A stretch of DNA of 64,000 nucleotides, taken from positions 607-64,606 of the forward strand of contig MGPE01000011.1 in the NCBI GenBank assembly GCA_001797335.1, given 5' to 3'. The notes beneath the pieces are model-generated. The model was not told where the DNA came from and made no database searches. It saw only the letters and a list, made by a program, of their open reading frames with translations. Shown here in pieces: positions 55,815-64,000 of the stretch (its first letter is position 1; the number at the start of each line of letters is the position of its first letter). This stretch comes from Deltaproteobacteria bacterium GWA2_38_16 (GTDB lineage Bacteria > Bdellovibrionota > JACOXK01 > 2-02-FULL-40-11). The position numbers and the translations under genes were made by a program.

Positions 55815-55844
55815 TTGAAGTTTCAAGACTATTCTTGATATGAG
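55815..55844 (+). promoter_or_regulatory. Candidate promoter of tRNA-Thr
   Basis: TTGAAG, 18 bases and TATGAG end 10 bases before the mature 5' end of the tRNA. The -35 lies in TTGAAGTTTCAA, an inverted repeat, so a minus-strand -35 (TTGAAA) toward alr overlaps the same bases. Confidence 0.4.
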
Positions 55845-55854
55845 TATTTTTTAG

Positions 55855-55927
55855 GCCGACGTAGCTCAGCTGGTAGAGCAGCTCATTCGTAATGAGCAGG
55901 TCACCGGTTCGATTCCGGTCGTCGGCT
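55855..55927 (+). tRNA. tRNA-Thr (anticodon CGT)
   Basis: A complete cloverleaf of 73 bases. Acceptor stem GCCGACG/CGTCGGC, D stem GCTC/GAGC, anticodon stem GCTCA/TGAGC with loop TTCGTAA, T stem ACCGG/CCGGT with loop TTCGATT, discriminator T. CCA is not encoded. It reads ACG codons for threonine. Confidence 0.97.
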
Positions 55928-55936
55928 TACGATTTT

Positions 55937-56209
55937 CTATGAGGCTTTCTTTTGAGGCATACTAAATCTTTCGGGATAAATTAAAAAAACGGCCGATAAA
56001 TCTTCATCTAAATCAGGCCAATGAATCCCAATGCCACTCCCTAAAATTTCAAAATTTAAAAGCTGTGCTTTAGTTGCATTTTCAAGCTTTGGAGAAATAG
56101 ATTTATGCCGTTTTATAATTTTCCCAGATGTTGTTTTTATATGTAAATAACCACCTATAATCCAAAATTTTTCTAATCTTATTTTATCTTCAAGTCTTAA
56201 AGAACTCAT
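55937..56209 (-). CDS. DUF2442 domain protein
   Basis: The protein has 90 residues. The DUF2442 motif GSGIGIHWPDLDEDLS lies in the second half. AAGGAGGTGGT immediately before the ATG fixes the start. The 20-base overlap with the DUF4160 gene shows co-translation. DUF4160/DUF2442 pairs are widespread small modules, often regarded as toxin-antitoxin-like, but their activity is not well established. The C-terminus is basic (MPQKKAS). The gene's end abuts the tRNA-Thr gene. Confidence 0.88.
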   Translation of the reverse strand: MSSLRLEDKIRLEKFWIIGGYLHIKTTSGKIIKRHKSISPKLENATKAQLLNFEILGSGIGIHWPDLDEDLSAVFLIYPERFSMPQKKAS

Positions 56210-56432
56210 ACCACCTCCTTAAAAAGATCTCTCTATTTTCCAAAACAATGGCTTCAATTTTTCTTAATTCATGAAGTTTAAAACCACTATTATGAGCCAA
56301 ACGAACTTTTGGTGCGAGCCAGAATTTACAAAGATGGGAACCTTTTTGAACATGAACATGTGGCTTTTCATTCCCCTCATTCGAGAAGAAGAAAAATCTG
56401 GCTCCATCAATAATAACTACAGTTGGACTCAC
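56190..56432 (-). CDS. DUF4160 domain protein
   Basis: The protein has 80 residues with a GTG start supported by AGGAGG 7 bases upstream. The DUF4160 pattern is clear: ARFFFFSNEGNEKPHVHVQ with the conserved KPHVHV, a basic middle and LRKIEAIVLENREIFLRRW. It is the first gene of the pair with DUF2442. It is probably the companion of a two-gene regulatory or toxin-antitoxin-like unit. Confidence 0.88.
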   Translation of the reverse strand: MSPTVVIIDGARFFFFSNEGNEKPHVHVQKGSHLCKFWLAPKVRLAHNSGFKLHELRKIEAIVLENREIFLRRWYEFFKT

Positions 56433-56455
56433 GCTATGCCTCCTAAAACATATAT

Positions 56456-56484
56456 AATATATATCAAATAATATAATTTGTCAT
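56456..56484 (-). promoter_or_regulatory. Promoter of the DUF4160/DUF2442 pair
   Basis: On the minus strand ATGACA, 17 bases and TATATT lie 23 bases before the GTG. The -35 overlaps the distal copy of tRNA-derived sequence (56480-56491). Confidence 0.55.
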
Positions 56485-56511
56485 CGGTTCGTATAACCTA
56501 GCCTCACCCGC

Positions 56512-57168
56512 TTACGATTTTAATCGTTTAAAGTAGACGATGAGGCACAGGGCAAAATAGGAAAGTAAAATGGGGCAGAATAAAAGCTGAGTGATGACAC
56601 GCCCTAGGAAAAACATTGCCAAAAGATACAGCACTACAAAAAATAAGAAAAAATAAAAAAGAGCCCAGGAGTTTTCTCCAACCACTTTTTCACTGCGAGC
56701 TAACACAACATCGGAAGTTAAATTTTCTTGATACTCTAACATAGAAATAGGCCACACCATAAAATAGTGGAAGAATGTTTTAATACGAAAAAAAGCTTTT
56801 GCGGTTGTCACAAGATAGAGTTTAAGTCTCCCCCCTTCTTCTTGAAGTACATCTATACTCCATAAGGGAGTTTTCTTTTCTTCCCGTCTAGAAATATAAA
56901 ATAAAACAAAAAATTCTTGAAAAACCACAAAGACAACCAGTAAGAAAAAATAAAACACATACAGAAATGGCAAGATCATCCACAAAATGACGGGGCGATC
57001 CCCCAATAACAAAGTCGTAGGACCAAAAATTAATACTCCTACTAAAAGACTTAAAATTCCAAGTCCCAAAGAAAAAACAAAGCTAATGAGCACTAAAATT
57101 CCCCCAAAGGGAGTGATGAGCTCTGTAAGACCTTCTTTTAGAATATTAAGGGGAAAGAGCTTATGCAT
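56512..57168 (-). CDS. Multi-pass membrane protein of unknown function
   Basis: The protein has 218 residues with about five hydrophobic segments (ILVLISFVFSLGLGILSLLVG, ILPFLYVFYFFLLVVFVVFQ and FYFFLFFVVLYLLAMFFLG among them). The order of segments recalls EI24/CysZ-like proteins, but no decisive motif is seen. It is a single gene, divergent from nadB, and its stop codon lies within the 12-base repeat shared with the tRNA-Thr end. Confidence 0.65.
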   Translation of the reverse strand: MHKLFPLNILKEGLTELITPFGGILVLISFVFSLGLGILSLLVGVLIFGPTTLLLGDRPVILWMILPFLYVFYFFLLVVFVVFQEFFVLFYISRREEKKTPLWSIDVLQEEGGRLKLYLVTTAKAFFRIKTFFHYFMVWPISMLEYQENLTSDVVLARSEKVVGENSWALFYFFLFFVVLYLLAMFFLGRVITQLLFCPILLSYFALCLIVYFKRLKS

Positions 57169-57252
57169 ATATAGGTTTATGGTACGGGAGTTTCCAGCAC
57201 AAAATCAAGCAGAATAAGACAGGCCCCATTGCGCTCTGTATCTACCTGAGAT

Positions 57253-58911
57253 ATGACAAAGAATATGAAAAAATGTGGCTTTCTGGTCATTGGCAGTGGC
57301 ATTGCTGGCCTCTCTTATGCCCTAAAAGTAGCAGATCATGGAAACGTTCATCTCATCACCAAAGACCGGCTCGAAGAATCCGCCACTTCCTATGCCCAAG
57401 GTGGCATTGCTTCCGTATTTGACGAAAAAGATTCTTTTACACGACACATTCAAGATACTTTGAAATCTGGTGATGGACTCTGTGATCCTGCTATTGTTAC
57501 TCTCTGTGTTACGGAAGGCCCTGCTCGAATCAAAGAACTCGTTCAATGGGGAGTACAATTTACAAAGCAGCAAAAAAAAGAATTTCATCTCCATCAAGAA
57601 GGTGGTCATTCTCACCGACGTATTCTTCACGCTAAAGACACCACTGGAAAAGCTATCTCTTGCGCCTTAATTCAAAAAGTCAAACATCACCCCAATATTC
57701 ATATTTTTGAATACCATGAGGCTATTGACCTTATCACTACTCGTAAATTCTTAGATCCCTTGAAAAAAGATCATTGTTGGGGCGCCTATGCCTTAAATAT
57801 CAAAACACAAAAAATCGAAAGTTTTTTGGCTCCTATTACCGTTCTTGCAACAGGAGGATCTGGAAAAGTATATCTTTATACCACAAACCCTGACACCGCC
57901 ACCGGAGATGGTATTGCCATGGCATACCGAGCAGGAGTTGCCATTTCAAATATGGAATTTTTTCAATTTCACCCCACTTGCCTCTATCACCCTCAGGCAA
58001 AATCATTTTTAATTTCAGAAGCTGTCAGAGGTGAAGGCGGAGTTTTAATTCGAAAAGATGGCACAGCCTTTATGAAACGATATACCAAAGATGGCTCTCT
58101 AGCCACGCGCGATATTGTGGCTCGTGCCATTGATAGCGAACTTAAGCGCACAGGCGATGATTGTGTTTTTTTAGATATCACCCATAAAGGGCCAAAATTT
58201 ATTAAAGCACATTTCCCCCACATTTATAAAAAATGCTTTTCTCTTGGGATTGATATTACAAAAGACCCCATTCCCGTCGTTCCTGCTGCTCATTATCAGT
58301 GCGGGGGAATCATCACCAATTCCCATGGGCAAACTTCTTTAAAAGGACTTTTTGCCATTGGAGAAGTTGCCTGTACAGGTCTTCATGGCGCCAATCGATT
58401 GGCCAGTAATTCTTTATTAGAAGGAGCTGTCTTTGCCCACCGAGCAGCATTGCAATCCCTTGAATCCCCTATTCTAAAATCTCAAAAAATTCCTTCTATT
58501 CCTCCGTGGAACTCCGGCCGTGCTAAAGATTCCGATGAATTGGTATTGATTGCCCATCTTTGGGATGAAATTCGGCGCTTCATGTGGAACTATGTCGGCA
58601 TTGTTCGATCCAATAAACGATTGGAACGCGCCCATCGAAGAATAAAAATTTTACAAGAAGAAATTAATGAATACTATTGGGATTTTATTTTAACCAAAGA
58701 CCTCATTGAATTAAGAAATATCGCTGTCGTAGCCAAAATTATTATTGAACATTCTTTACGGCGCACGGAGAGTCGGGGGCTTCATTACACCATCGATTAT
58801 CCTAAGAAAAATTCTTCTCTTTGTTCCAAGGACACACCTCTTGGCACACCTCACACCCAGGCGCCTCATAAGAGATACACCGTCTCGCATCCAATTCATA
58901 AGGAGCCATAA
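57253..58911 (+). CDS. nadB: L-aspartate oxidase
   Basis: The protein has 552 residues. FAD fold [19 protein letters not shown], the active site region [36 protein letters not shown] and [16 protein letters not shown] are intact. It oxidises aspartate to iminoaspartate for NAD synthesis. The family normally ends about 15 residues after ESRGLH(Y/F)T(I/L)DYP. Here about 35 unrelated residues follow, encoded by the antisense strand of the queG gene, with a 110-base convergent overlap. No nadA or nadC is in the window. Confidence 0.95.
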   Translation: MTKNMKKCGFLVIGSGIAGLSYALKVADHGNVHLITKDRLEESATSYAQGGIASVFDEKDSFTRHIQDTLKSGDGLCDPAIVTLCVTEGPARIKELVQWGVQFTKQQKKEFHLHQEGGHSHRRILHAKDTTGKAISCALIQKVKHHPNIHIFEYHEAIDLITTRKFLDPLKKDHCWGAYALNIKTQKIESFLAPITVLATGGSGKVYLYTTNPDTATGDGIAMAYRAGVAISNMEFFQFHPTCLYHPQAKSFLISEAVRGEGGVLIRKDGTAFMKRYTKDGSLATRDIVARAIDSELKRTGDDCVFLDITHKGPKFIKAHFPHIYKKCFSLGIDITKDPIPVVPAAHYQCGGIITNSHGQTSLKGLFAIGEVACTGLHGANRLASNSLLEGAVFAHRAALQSLESPILKSQKIPSIPPWNSGRAKDSDELVLIAHLWDEIRRFMWNYVGIVRSNKRLERAHRRIKILQEEINEYYWDFILTKDLIELRNIAVVAKIIIEHSLRRTESRGLHYTIDYPKKNSSLCSKDTPLGTPHTQAPHKRYTVSHPIHKEP

Positions 58912-59470
58912 AAGCTTTCGTAGGACATGCCTCTACGCATTTCTGACAGGAACCACACTGATTGACGAGCAGAGGATCTCTTTCTAACTCTATATTGATT
59001 AAAATTTCTCCCAAGAAAACATGCGAACCATAATGGGGATGAATAAGAAGGGTATTTTTACCTATCCACCCTAAACCGGCACATTGGGCAAAACTTTTTT
59101 CTAAAAGAGGAGCCGTATCACAGCACACATACCCTTTTACCTCTGGGGCAAACTCTTGTATTTTATTAAAAAGTTCTTTTAGTTTTTTCTTCATCACCAC
59201 ATGATACTCATCTCCCCATTCACTGTATGTTTTATATTTCAATGCACAGGAGATAATAGATTTCGCTTGAGGGAAAAGATGCCTAGGATCTTTTTTGATG
59301 GGTTCATGTTTTTTCAAATACATCATTTTCCCGTGATATCCTTTTTCTAACCACCGTTCATAAAAAGGAAAGTGGAAAGAAGGCAGGGCCAGTGAAATTC
59401 CTACTTCCTGGAAACCAATAGCTTTCCCTACTATTTTTATTTCCTGAGATAGCTCATACCTATCGAGCAT
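58802..59470 (-). CDS. Short QueG-like (epoxyqueuosine reductase-type) iron-sulfur protein
   Basis: The protein has 222 residues from the ATG at 59470. The QueG core is recognisable: [39 protein letters not shown], and a ferredoxin part with [16 protein letters not shown] and [13 protein letters not shown] followed by [11 protein letters not shown]. Normal QueG has about 25 residues between CISY and the next Cys cluster, and a longer C-terminus. Here that spacer is shortened to a few residues (EAPG) and the protein stops six residues after CPWN. All eight cluster Cys remain. It may be a natural short form or a deletion product, so activity is uncertain. Confidence 0.8.
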   Translation of the reverse strand: MLDRYELSQEIKIVGKAIGFQEVGISLALPSFHFPFYERWLEKGYHGKMMYLKKHEPIKKDPRHLFPQAKSIISCALKYKTYSEWGDEYHVVMKKKLKELFNKIQEFAPEVKGYVCCDTAPLLEKSFAQCAGLGWIGKNTLLIHPHYGSHVFLGEILINIELERDPLLVNQCGSCQKCVEACPTKAFMAPYELDARRCISYEAPGCEVCQEVCPWNKEKNFS

Positions 59471-60857
59471 ATACCACTTCCCCTCCCACAACCGTCATTT
59501 CTGTTTTTTCTTTGGATCGCACTGAAAAATCTGCCAACTTTCCTATCTCTAGGGTCCCTTTTGTATCTTCAGAAAATTCCGCATAGGCACCCCCCACCGT
59601 GTAAAAATGAACAAATTTTTTAACAAGCCGTGGATCATGCGGTTCAATCGGCGTATCGGATCCTCCACATAAGGGAATCCCCTTTTTTTTCATTTTGTCA
59701 AAAATACCCACAGTGTTCATTCGTTTTTTACCCAAACGCTTTTCTAACCAAGGACGATCAGAAACAATATGCCAGGGCTGGACAGAGGCAATAATTCCAA
59801 ATTTTTTCATTAAAGGCAAAACCTTCGGATGACACACTTCTAAATGTTCAAAACGAAATCGCCTGTCTCGAACTTCTTTGGGCGAAAAATAGGTATTTAA
59901 AATCTCTAATACAAAAATTGATGCTTGATCTCCCAATACATGAAAAATAAGTTGAAATTGGTTTTGAAGCGCTTTTCGAATAGTGGATACGAGTTCTTTT
60001 TCAGTACTGAGCGGCGTACCACAATGACCTGGACTATCTTCATAGGGAGATGAAAGCCATGCCCCTCTCGATCCCAAAGCCCCATCGATAAATATCTTTT
60101 TAGCTCGAATATTTAAATGATGATTAAAAAGATTAACCTGTGGCTTTGGAAAAGCATTACACGCTTCTTTCCCATACAAAGCACAAGACACTCGAAGATT
60201 CATTTTTTTTTGCTGCATGAGCGTTATTAAAGTTTTTAAGGGAAGAAGTTCAGTCGCCATATCATGCACGGAAGTAATGCCATCAGATAATAACTGGATT
60301 TCGGCTTCCATCAATGCTGCCTCTATTTCATGAGGGGATACTTTAGGTCTAAAAGGCTCGAGATGTTTCATGGCTTTATCTGCCAAAAAACCCGTAGGAT
60401 ATTTTTTTAAAATATTTGCCTTTTTTAAAAGACACGTATTGACCCACACCGCATGTTCATCCACACGTCGAACTATAATAGGAATACAAGAAGAGACTTG
60501 ATCTAAAAGAAAAAGAGATAACTCAGACCCTTTCCATCCACACACTTCTAACCCAGATGTTTTTGGCGTCACTTCTCCCTTTAATATTTCTAAAAGCTCA
60601 TCTTGAGAGGAGCAAAAACCAACATCCAATTCATATTTTTTGGACCCTAAAAGATACAGATGCACATGAGAATCAATCCATCCTGGAAAAATCTCATGCC
60701 CCTCCAGATTTATTTTTTTCTTGGCTAAAAGATGTTTAGGAGGTTTTCCAGTACCTAAATCCTGAATCCACCCCCTACTTGAGGCTAACCAATGGATGCG
60801 CCCTTTTCCATTATAAAATAAGGTATCGATAAGCAGCTCCCAACATGCCTGCATCAT
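59460..60857 (-). CDS. YtcJ-like amidohydrolase
   Basis: The protein has 465 residues. It is an amidohydrolase family 3 enzyme. The metal-binding HxH is in FPGWIDSHVHLYLLG, the carbamylated-Lys or His region is IFIDGALGSRGAWLSSPY, and FRFEHLEVCHP and GGSDTPIEPHDPR are the later ligand motifs. Related proteins hydrolyse amides or similar bonds of unknown substrates. The start is uncertain: two ATGs at 60857/60854 lie inside the ROK gene, with a GGGAG very close, giving a 47-base overlap. The stop overlaps the queG-like start. Confidence 0.85.
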   Translation of the reverse strand: MMQACWELLIDTLFYNGKGRIHWLASSRGWIQDLGTGKPPKHLLAKKKINLEGHEIFPGWIDSHVHLYLLGSKKYELDVGFCSSQDELLEILKGEVTPKTSGLEVCGWKGSELSLFLLDQVSSCIPIIVRRVDEHAVWVNTCLLKKANILKKYPTGFLADKAMKHLEPFRPKVSPHEIEAALMEAEIQLLSDGITSVHDMATELLPLKTLITLMQQKKMNLRVSCALYGKEACNAFPKPQVNLFNHHLNIRAKKIFIDGALGSRGAWLSSPYEDSPGHCGTPLSTEKELVSTIRKALQNQFQLIFHVLGDQASIFVLEILNTYFSPKEVRDRRFRFEHLEVCHPKVLPLMKKFGIIASVQPWHIVSDRPWLEKRLGKKRMNTVGIFDKMKKKGIPLCGGSDTPIEPHDPRLVKKFVHFYTVGGAYAEFSEDTKGTLEIGKLADFSVRSKEKTEMTVVGGEVVYAR

Positions 60858-61689
60858 CTCCCAATTGAGACTGAAGAATCTCGAGATGTTCTGCGGGCCC
60901 CTTCATTGAGGAATGCTTGGCCATATCAATGGCGGAAGGATAAAAATAAGGAAAAGCTCCTGACAACCTTCCCCCTAAAATAAAACATTCAATATTGAGC
61001 AAATTAGAAACCGAGGCAATTCCCCTTCCCAATTTTTTCCCCATTTCTTTAAAAAGCGCCAATGCCTCCGGATCTTCTTTTTTAGCTTTTTCATAGAGAT
61101 CTTTTGAAGTAATCCCAGTTCTTTTTTGAAGAGCAGAGCTCGAAGCAAACGCTTCCAAGCATCCATAATCACCACAAGAACAGGGGAACTGATTTGAAAA
61201 ATCAATTTTAATATGCCCAATTTCACAGGCCATCCCCCGAACTCCCTTCCAAAGCTTTCGGTTTAAAATCAATCCTCCCCCCACACCTGTTCCTAAAGTT
61301 AAAAAACAAAAAGAATCAATTTCTTTTCCATGCCCCAACCAGGCTTCTCCCAATGCGGCGCAATTGGCATCATTCTCTAACACCCAAGGAACTTTTAAAG
61401 AGGAAAAACGCTGATAAATATTTTGTCCTCTTAAAAAAGGTAAATTCGGAGCATCATAGACAACCCCCATTTTTTCATCCATCACAATGGGCAATGCCAT
61501 AGCTACGGCTCGACAGGTATGCGCTGAAATCCACTGATTGATTTTTTGATCGAGATCTTTAAAAAAATCATCTCTGCTAAGAGTAGCATGTGCATAGGTT
61601 TCTTTTTTTAAAATATGGCCAGAATCATCTATAGAAGCAAATCTAAGATGAGTTCCTCCAATATCAATGGAGAGGATGGGCTTTGTCAT
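60811..61689 (-). CDS. ROK family sugar kinase (glucokinase-like)
   Basis: The protein has 292 residues. ATP-binding SIDIGGTHLRFASID at the N-terminus, catalytic Asp in VLENDANCAALGEAW, GTGVGGGLILN, and the zinc-binding ROK signature GHIKIDF...CSCGDYGCLEAFAS. ROK kinases with these motifs mostly phosphorylate glucose, fructose or N-acetyl-hexosamines. Glucose fits the secreted glucoamylase elsewhere in the window, but the specificity is inferred. It overlaps the pabA-like gene by 26 bases. Confidence 0.9.
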   Translation of the reverse strand: MTKPILSIDIGGTHLRFASIDDSGHILKKETYAHATLSRDDFFKDLDQKINQWISAHTCRAVAMALPIVMDEKMGVVYDAPNLPFLRGQNIYQRFSSLKVPWVLENDANCAALGEAWLGHGKEIDSFCFLTLGTGVGGGLILNRKLWKGVRGMACEIGHIKIDFSNQFPCSCGDYGCLEAFASSSALQKRTGITSKDLYEKAKKEDPEALALFKEMGKKLGRGIASVSNLLNIECFILGGRLSGAFPYFYPSAIDMAKHSSMKGPAEHLEILQSQLGDDAGMLGAAYRYLIL

Positions 61690-62257
61690 AGGATATCTCT
61701 AAAAAATTTTTTAAAATTTTCTTTCCTTCTGGAGTCAAAATAGATTCTGGATGAAATTGGACACCAAAAACAAAATATTTTTTATGCTGAATGGCCATGG
61801 GAATGTTATCCTCTGTATAAGCGATAGTTTCAATATCAGAATGAATGGGCTTTTCATGATCAATAATCCAAGAATGGTATCGCATGGCGCAAAAAGGATT
61901 TTCCACATTTTTTAAAATACCTTTTCCCTCATGATAAATGCGAGAGGTCTTTCCATGAAATAATGTTGGTGCTTGTTTTAAGGATCCCCCGAAAACCATC
62001 GCCATGGCTTGATGCCCCAAACACACTCCTAAAATAGGAAATTTTTGATAAAAATGCTCAATAAGCTTAAGACTCATCCCTGCTTTTTGAGGAAGTCCCG
62101 GCCCTGGAGAAATAACCATATGGGTAGGATGTAATGCTTCTACCTCAGCAAACGAAAGTTCATCATTTTTAACAACATGAATATCTGAACGCAATTCTCC
62201 TAAATATTGAACCAGATTAAAGGTAAAAGAATCATAATTATCAATCACTAAAATCAT
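61664..62257 (-). CDS. Anthranilate/aminodeoxychorismate synthase glutamine amidotransferase
   Basis: The protein has 197 residues. A class I amidotransferase of the TrpG/PabA type: MILVIDNYDSFTFNLVQYL, SPGPGLP, catalytic Cys in ILGVCLGHQAMA, and the His-Glu pair in VQFHPESILTPEG. It supplies ammonia to TrpE or PabB, neither of which is in the window, so trpG and pabA cannot be told apart. It begins 2 bases after lptD. Confidence 0.93.
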   Translation of the reverse strand: MILVIDNYDSFTFNLVQYLGELRSDIHVVKNDELSFAEVEALHPTHMVISPGPGLPQKAGMSLKLIEHFYQKFPILGVCLGHQAMAMVFGGSLKQAPTLFHGKTSRIYHEGKGILKNVENPFCAMRYHSWIIDHEKPIHSDIETIAYTEDNIPMAIQHKKYFVFGVQFHPESILTPEGKKILKNFLEISYDKAHPLH

Positions 62258-62259
62258 CG

Positions 62260-64000
62260 TTATAAATCATCTCCCTGGCCTGACAGTAATCTTAAATTTT
62301 GTTCTTCTCCTTGCTGGTAAAGCCTAGCCAGAGAAAGATGGTCCTCTCCAAAAAGCACACTCACCCCCGCACTAAATGCAAAACCACTATCTCTTTTATC
62401 TTCAAAATTTAAATTAAGTGCCCAACATTTTGACTTTGGAAAATATGTGGCCTGATATATTTTTTCTAAAAACCGATCATTAAAAAGATCGTAGTTTAAT
62501 GAAAAATTAAATTTTAAAATATCAATAAAATGAAATCCTGCTCCGCCATTCACGGTATGAGAAGGTTCTTTTCGTTTTCGGACATAATTTAAACGATACA
62601 CATTGGCCCAAGGATCATTATATTGCATACCATGAGAAATACGCGTTACCCAATGTCTATAAACATCATAATCGGTTTCAGAGGTCGCTGTGAAGCCTGC
62701 CAACGAAGCTCCCAAAACTCCCCGCACATCACCCCAGGGACGACGATCAGATACATTACTACTCTGGGCTGTTAAAATATTATAATCTTGATTAAACGCA
62801 AGCCTTAAGCCATCCCAATAATTAATAGCAGATGTTTTTTTATCCCTAGTTCTAAAAATAAATCGATTCTGAAATTCCCAAGACGCTGTATGAACGGTGG
62901 CCAACTGATCCAATCCATCAAAAACAGGAATGGTGTCATCTAAGATAACAAAAGGAGAATAGTGATACGTTACTTTAGGTTCAATCAAATGCTTTATTTT
63001 CTGAACAACTTTTCCTCCATAATTAAAAATGCGGTTAATATTGGTAGAAATGGCTGGCGTAATATCGAGCATCAATCTATTTTTATTGTGATCTCCTTCA
63101 GAAAGCCACCAATGGGTTTGTCTGGCTCCCATCTGTGGAACCAGTTCAAAATATCTTCCCACTTTAAAGGGCATTGAAATAGAGGGGAAAATATCCGTCC
63201 GATGAGCTCTCAGTAATGAATCTGTTCCTTCATCGTAAACACCATTATTATTGGTATCTTTAAATTCTCCTCCGAGAGCATAAAAATTAACATATGAAAA
63301 ACTGGTCCCAAAAAGAAAGGGTACTCCTATTTTGTCGTCTAATCCCAAATAATCGGATTGATTCATCGCCATCGTAAATTCAGGAAGTCGATGAATAATA
63401 TCCCTACTTGTTTTTCGAGGATCGCTATTTAATAAGCTTTGATAATAGGTTCCTTCGAGGTTAAAAGAAAAATTTTCTGTGGTAAGACCTTGAAGCAATT
63501 TTGTTTCTAGCCCTGCATCTTGACGCCCTGTAATATCTTTTTGAAAATCCTTCACATACTCACTATCGCTGGATACTCTCACTGTCGCCTTATTAAAAAG
63601 ATTTGGAGTTGAGTAAATGGCATGATCATAGGTGAGGACATAGCGTTCCCGATATCCAAAATCACGCACGAATTCTCGATCTTGTAAATAATAAGCATTT
63701 AATTTTCCAGAACTTAAGGGATTTAACATATACCGATATTCTAATCCCTCTTTAAATCCTCGCTTGGTTAAATATTCCAAAGAAGTCGTGGCATCATGCG
63801 ACCGCCCCAGGGCTAAAAACAAAGAATTTCGAAGTTGAAATCCAGAAATATCGGATCCCCCAAATTCTGGCAGTAAAAATCCAGATTGTCGTTCTGATTT
63901 CACGGGAAAGAAGAGAAAAGGAGAATAAAAAATGGGGACACCTCCTGCTAAAAAAACAGGATGTGCAGCGGTAGCATATCCTCCCATGGTAACATCCGCT
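62260..64000 (-). CDS. lptD: LPS assembly outer membrane protein LptD (5' partial)
   Basis: The C-terminal 580 residues are present. The frame is open to the right edge, and an internal ATG at 63987 is not the true start. The LptD pattern is clear: FFPVKSERQSGFLLPEFGGS followed by a repeated-strand barrel (EYLTKRGFKEGLEYRYML and many aromatic-terminated strands), with the C-terminal LNLNFEDKRDSGFAFSAGVS. With LptE it inserts lipopolysaccharide into the outer leaflet. The final residues after the last strand (QGEEQNLRLLSGQGDDL) are polar. It is the first gene in view of the minus-strand group that continues to the queG-like gene. Confidence 0.94.
   Translation of the reverse strand, partial: ADVTMGGYATAAHPVFLAGGVPIFYSPFLFFPVKSERQSGFLLPEFGGSDISGFQLRNSLFLALGRSHDATTSLEYLTKRGFKEGLEYRYMLNPLSSGKLNAYYLQDREFVRDFGYRERYVLTYDHAIYSTPNLFNKATVRVSSDSEYVKDFQKDITGRQDAGLETKLLQGLTTENFSFNLEGTYYQSLLNSDPRKTSRDIIHRLPEFTMAMNQSDYLGLDDKIGVPFLFGTSFSYVNFYALGGEFKDTNNNGVYDEGTDSLLRAHRTDIFPSISMPFKVGRYFELVPQMGARQTHWWLSEGDHNKNRLMLDITPAISTNINRIFNYGGKVVQKIKHLIEPKVTYHYSPFVILDDTIPVFDGLDQLATVHTASWEFQNRFIFRTRDKKTSAINYWDGLRLAFNQDYNILTAQSSNVSDRRPWGDVRGVLGASLAGFTATSETDYDVYRHWVTRISHGMQYNDPWANVYRLNYVRKRKEPSHTVNGGAGFHFIDILKFNFSLNYDLFNDRFLEKIYQATYFPKSKCWALNLNFEDKRDSGFAFSAGVSVLFGEDHLSLARLYQQGEEQNLRLLSGQGDDL

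Larger units (their letters stand above)
55900..56521. mobile_element. Putative mini-island at the tRNA-Thr 3' end
   Basis: Two segments of the tRNA 3' region recur in order downstream. GTCACCGGTTCG (55900-55911) returns as GTCATCGGTTCG (56480-56491), and GCTTACGATTTT (55925-55936) returns exactly at 56510-56521. Between them lie the DUF4160/DUF2442 gene pair and its promoter. This resembles an attL/attR pair left by integration at a tRNA gene. No integrase is present, so the element is either a remnant or moved in trans. Confidence 0.45.

Noticed and set aside
61664-62257. Assigning the amidotransferase specifically as TrpG
   Set aside because: No trpE or pabB is in the window, and the sequence alone does not separate the two roles.

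Overview
The window is a stretch of chromosome from a diderm (Gram-negative) bacterium with an AT-leaning genome. The evidence is LptD and LptE for lipopolysaccharide export, a TolC/RND efflux system, lipoproteins and several Sec-exported proteins. Housekeeping genes dominate. Gene style (RsbW/RsbV/RsbU partner switching, a DUF1015 protein, short palindromic repeats ending in ATGAC) suggests a deltaproteobacterium-like or environmental candidate lineage. That placement is inference, because the window holds no rRNA or other decisive marker. There is no CRISPR array, prophage or transposase.

Layout. 1-7.5 kb: a very large unknown protein with an HExxH motif (cut by the left edge), a Flp-type pilin-like protein, RidA, a YbaK-like deacylase, a lipoprotein and an orphan MalK/UgpC-type ABC ATPase. 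7.7-19.2 kb: one tightly overlapping operon that starts with an RsbW-RsbV-RsbU phosphatase module and continues without a break into TolC, a membrane fusion protein, two RND pumps with a PII-like protein between them, a lipoprotein and a CPBP protease. 19.3-20.7 kb: a small Cys-rich exported protein and an exported tocopherol-cyclase-like protein. 20.7-25.9 kb (minus strand): a membrane protein, an aspartokinase without ACT domains, an aldehyde dehydrogenase, a YhiN-like flavoprotein and RsmB. 26.0-35.9 kb: a ribbon-helix-helix regulator, lepA, lepB, pyrB, pyrC, carA, an unknown gene and carB, in one compact array. 35.9-41.9 kb: a XylFGH-type sugar importer overlapping a secreted GH15 glucoamylase, closed by a strong terminator.

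42-47.7 kb: exported proteins of unknown role, rpsT, holA, lptE, rpoZ and dciA. 47.8-55.8 kb (minus strand): alr, purH, a GYF/TPR membrane protein, purD, purE, tsaC and a DUF1015 protein. 55.9-56.5 kb: tRNA-Thr(CGT), followed by a small DUF4160/DUF2442 pair bounded by copies of tRNA 3'-end sequence. 56.5-64 kb: a membrane protein, nadB, and the minus-strand operon lptD (cut by the right edge), pabA/trpG, ROK kinase, amidohydrolase and a short queG whose 3' end overlaps nadB.

Functional links. UMP synthesis (pyrB, pyrC, carAB) and purine synthesis (purH, purD, purE) are each grouped. Secreted glucoamylase, sugar importer and the ROK sugar kinase form a plausible route for external alpha-glucan use. 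Short palindromic repeats lie in intergenic gaps and also inside three genes, where they encode extra peptide (carB, an RND pump and the ABC ATPase). No gene-free stretch exceeds about 220 bases.
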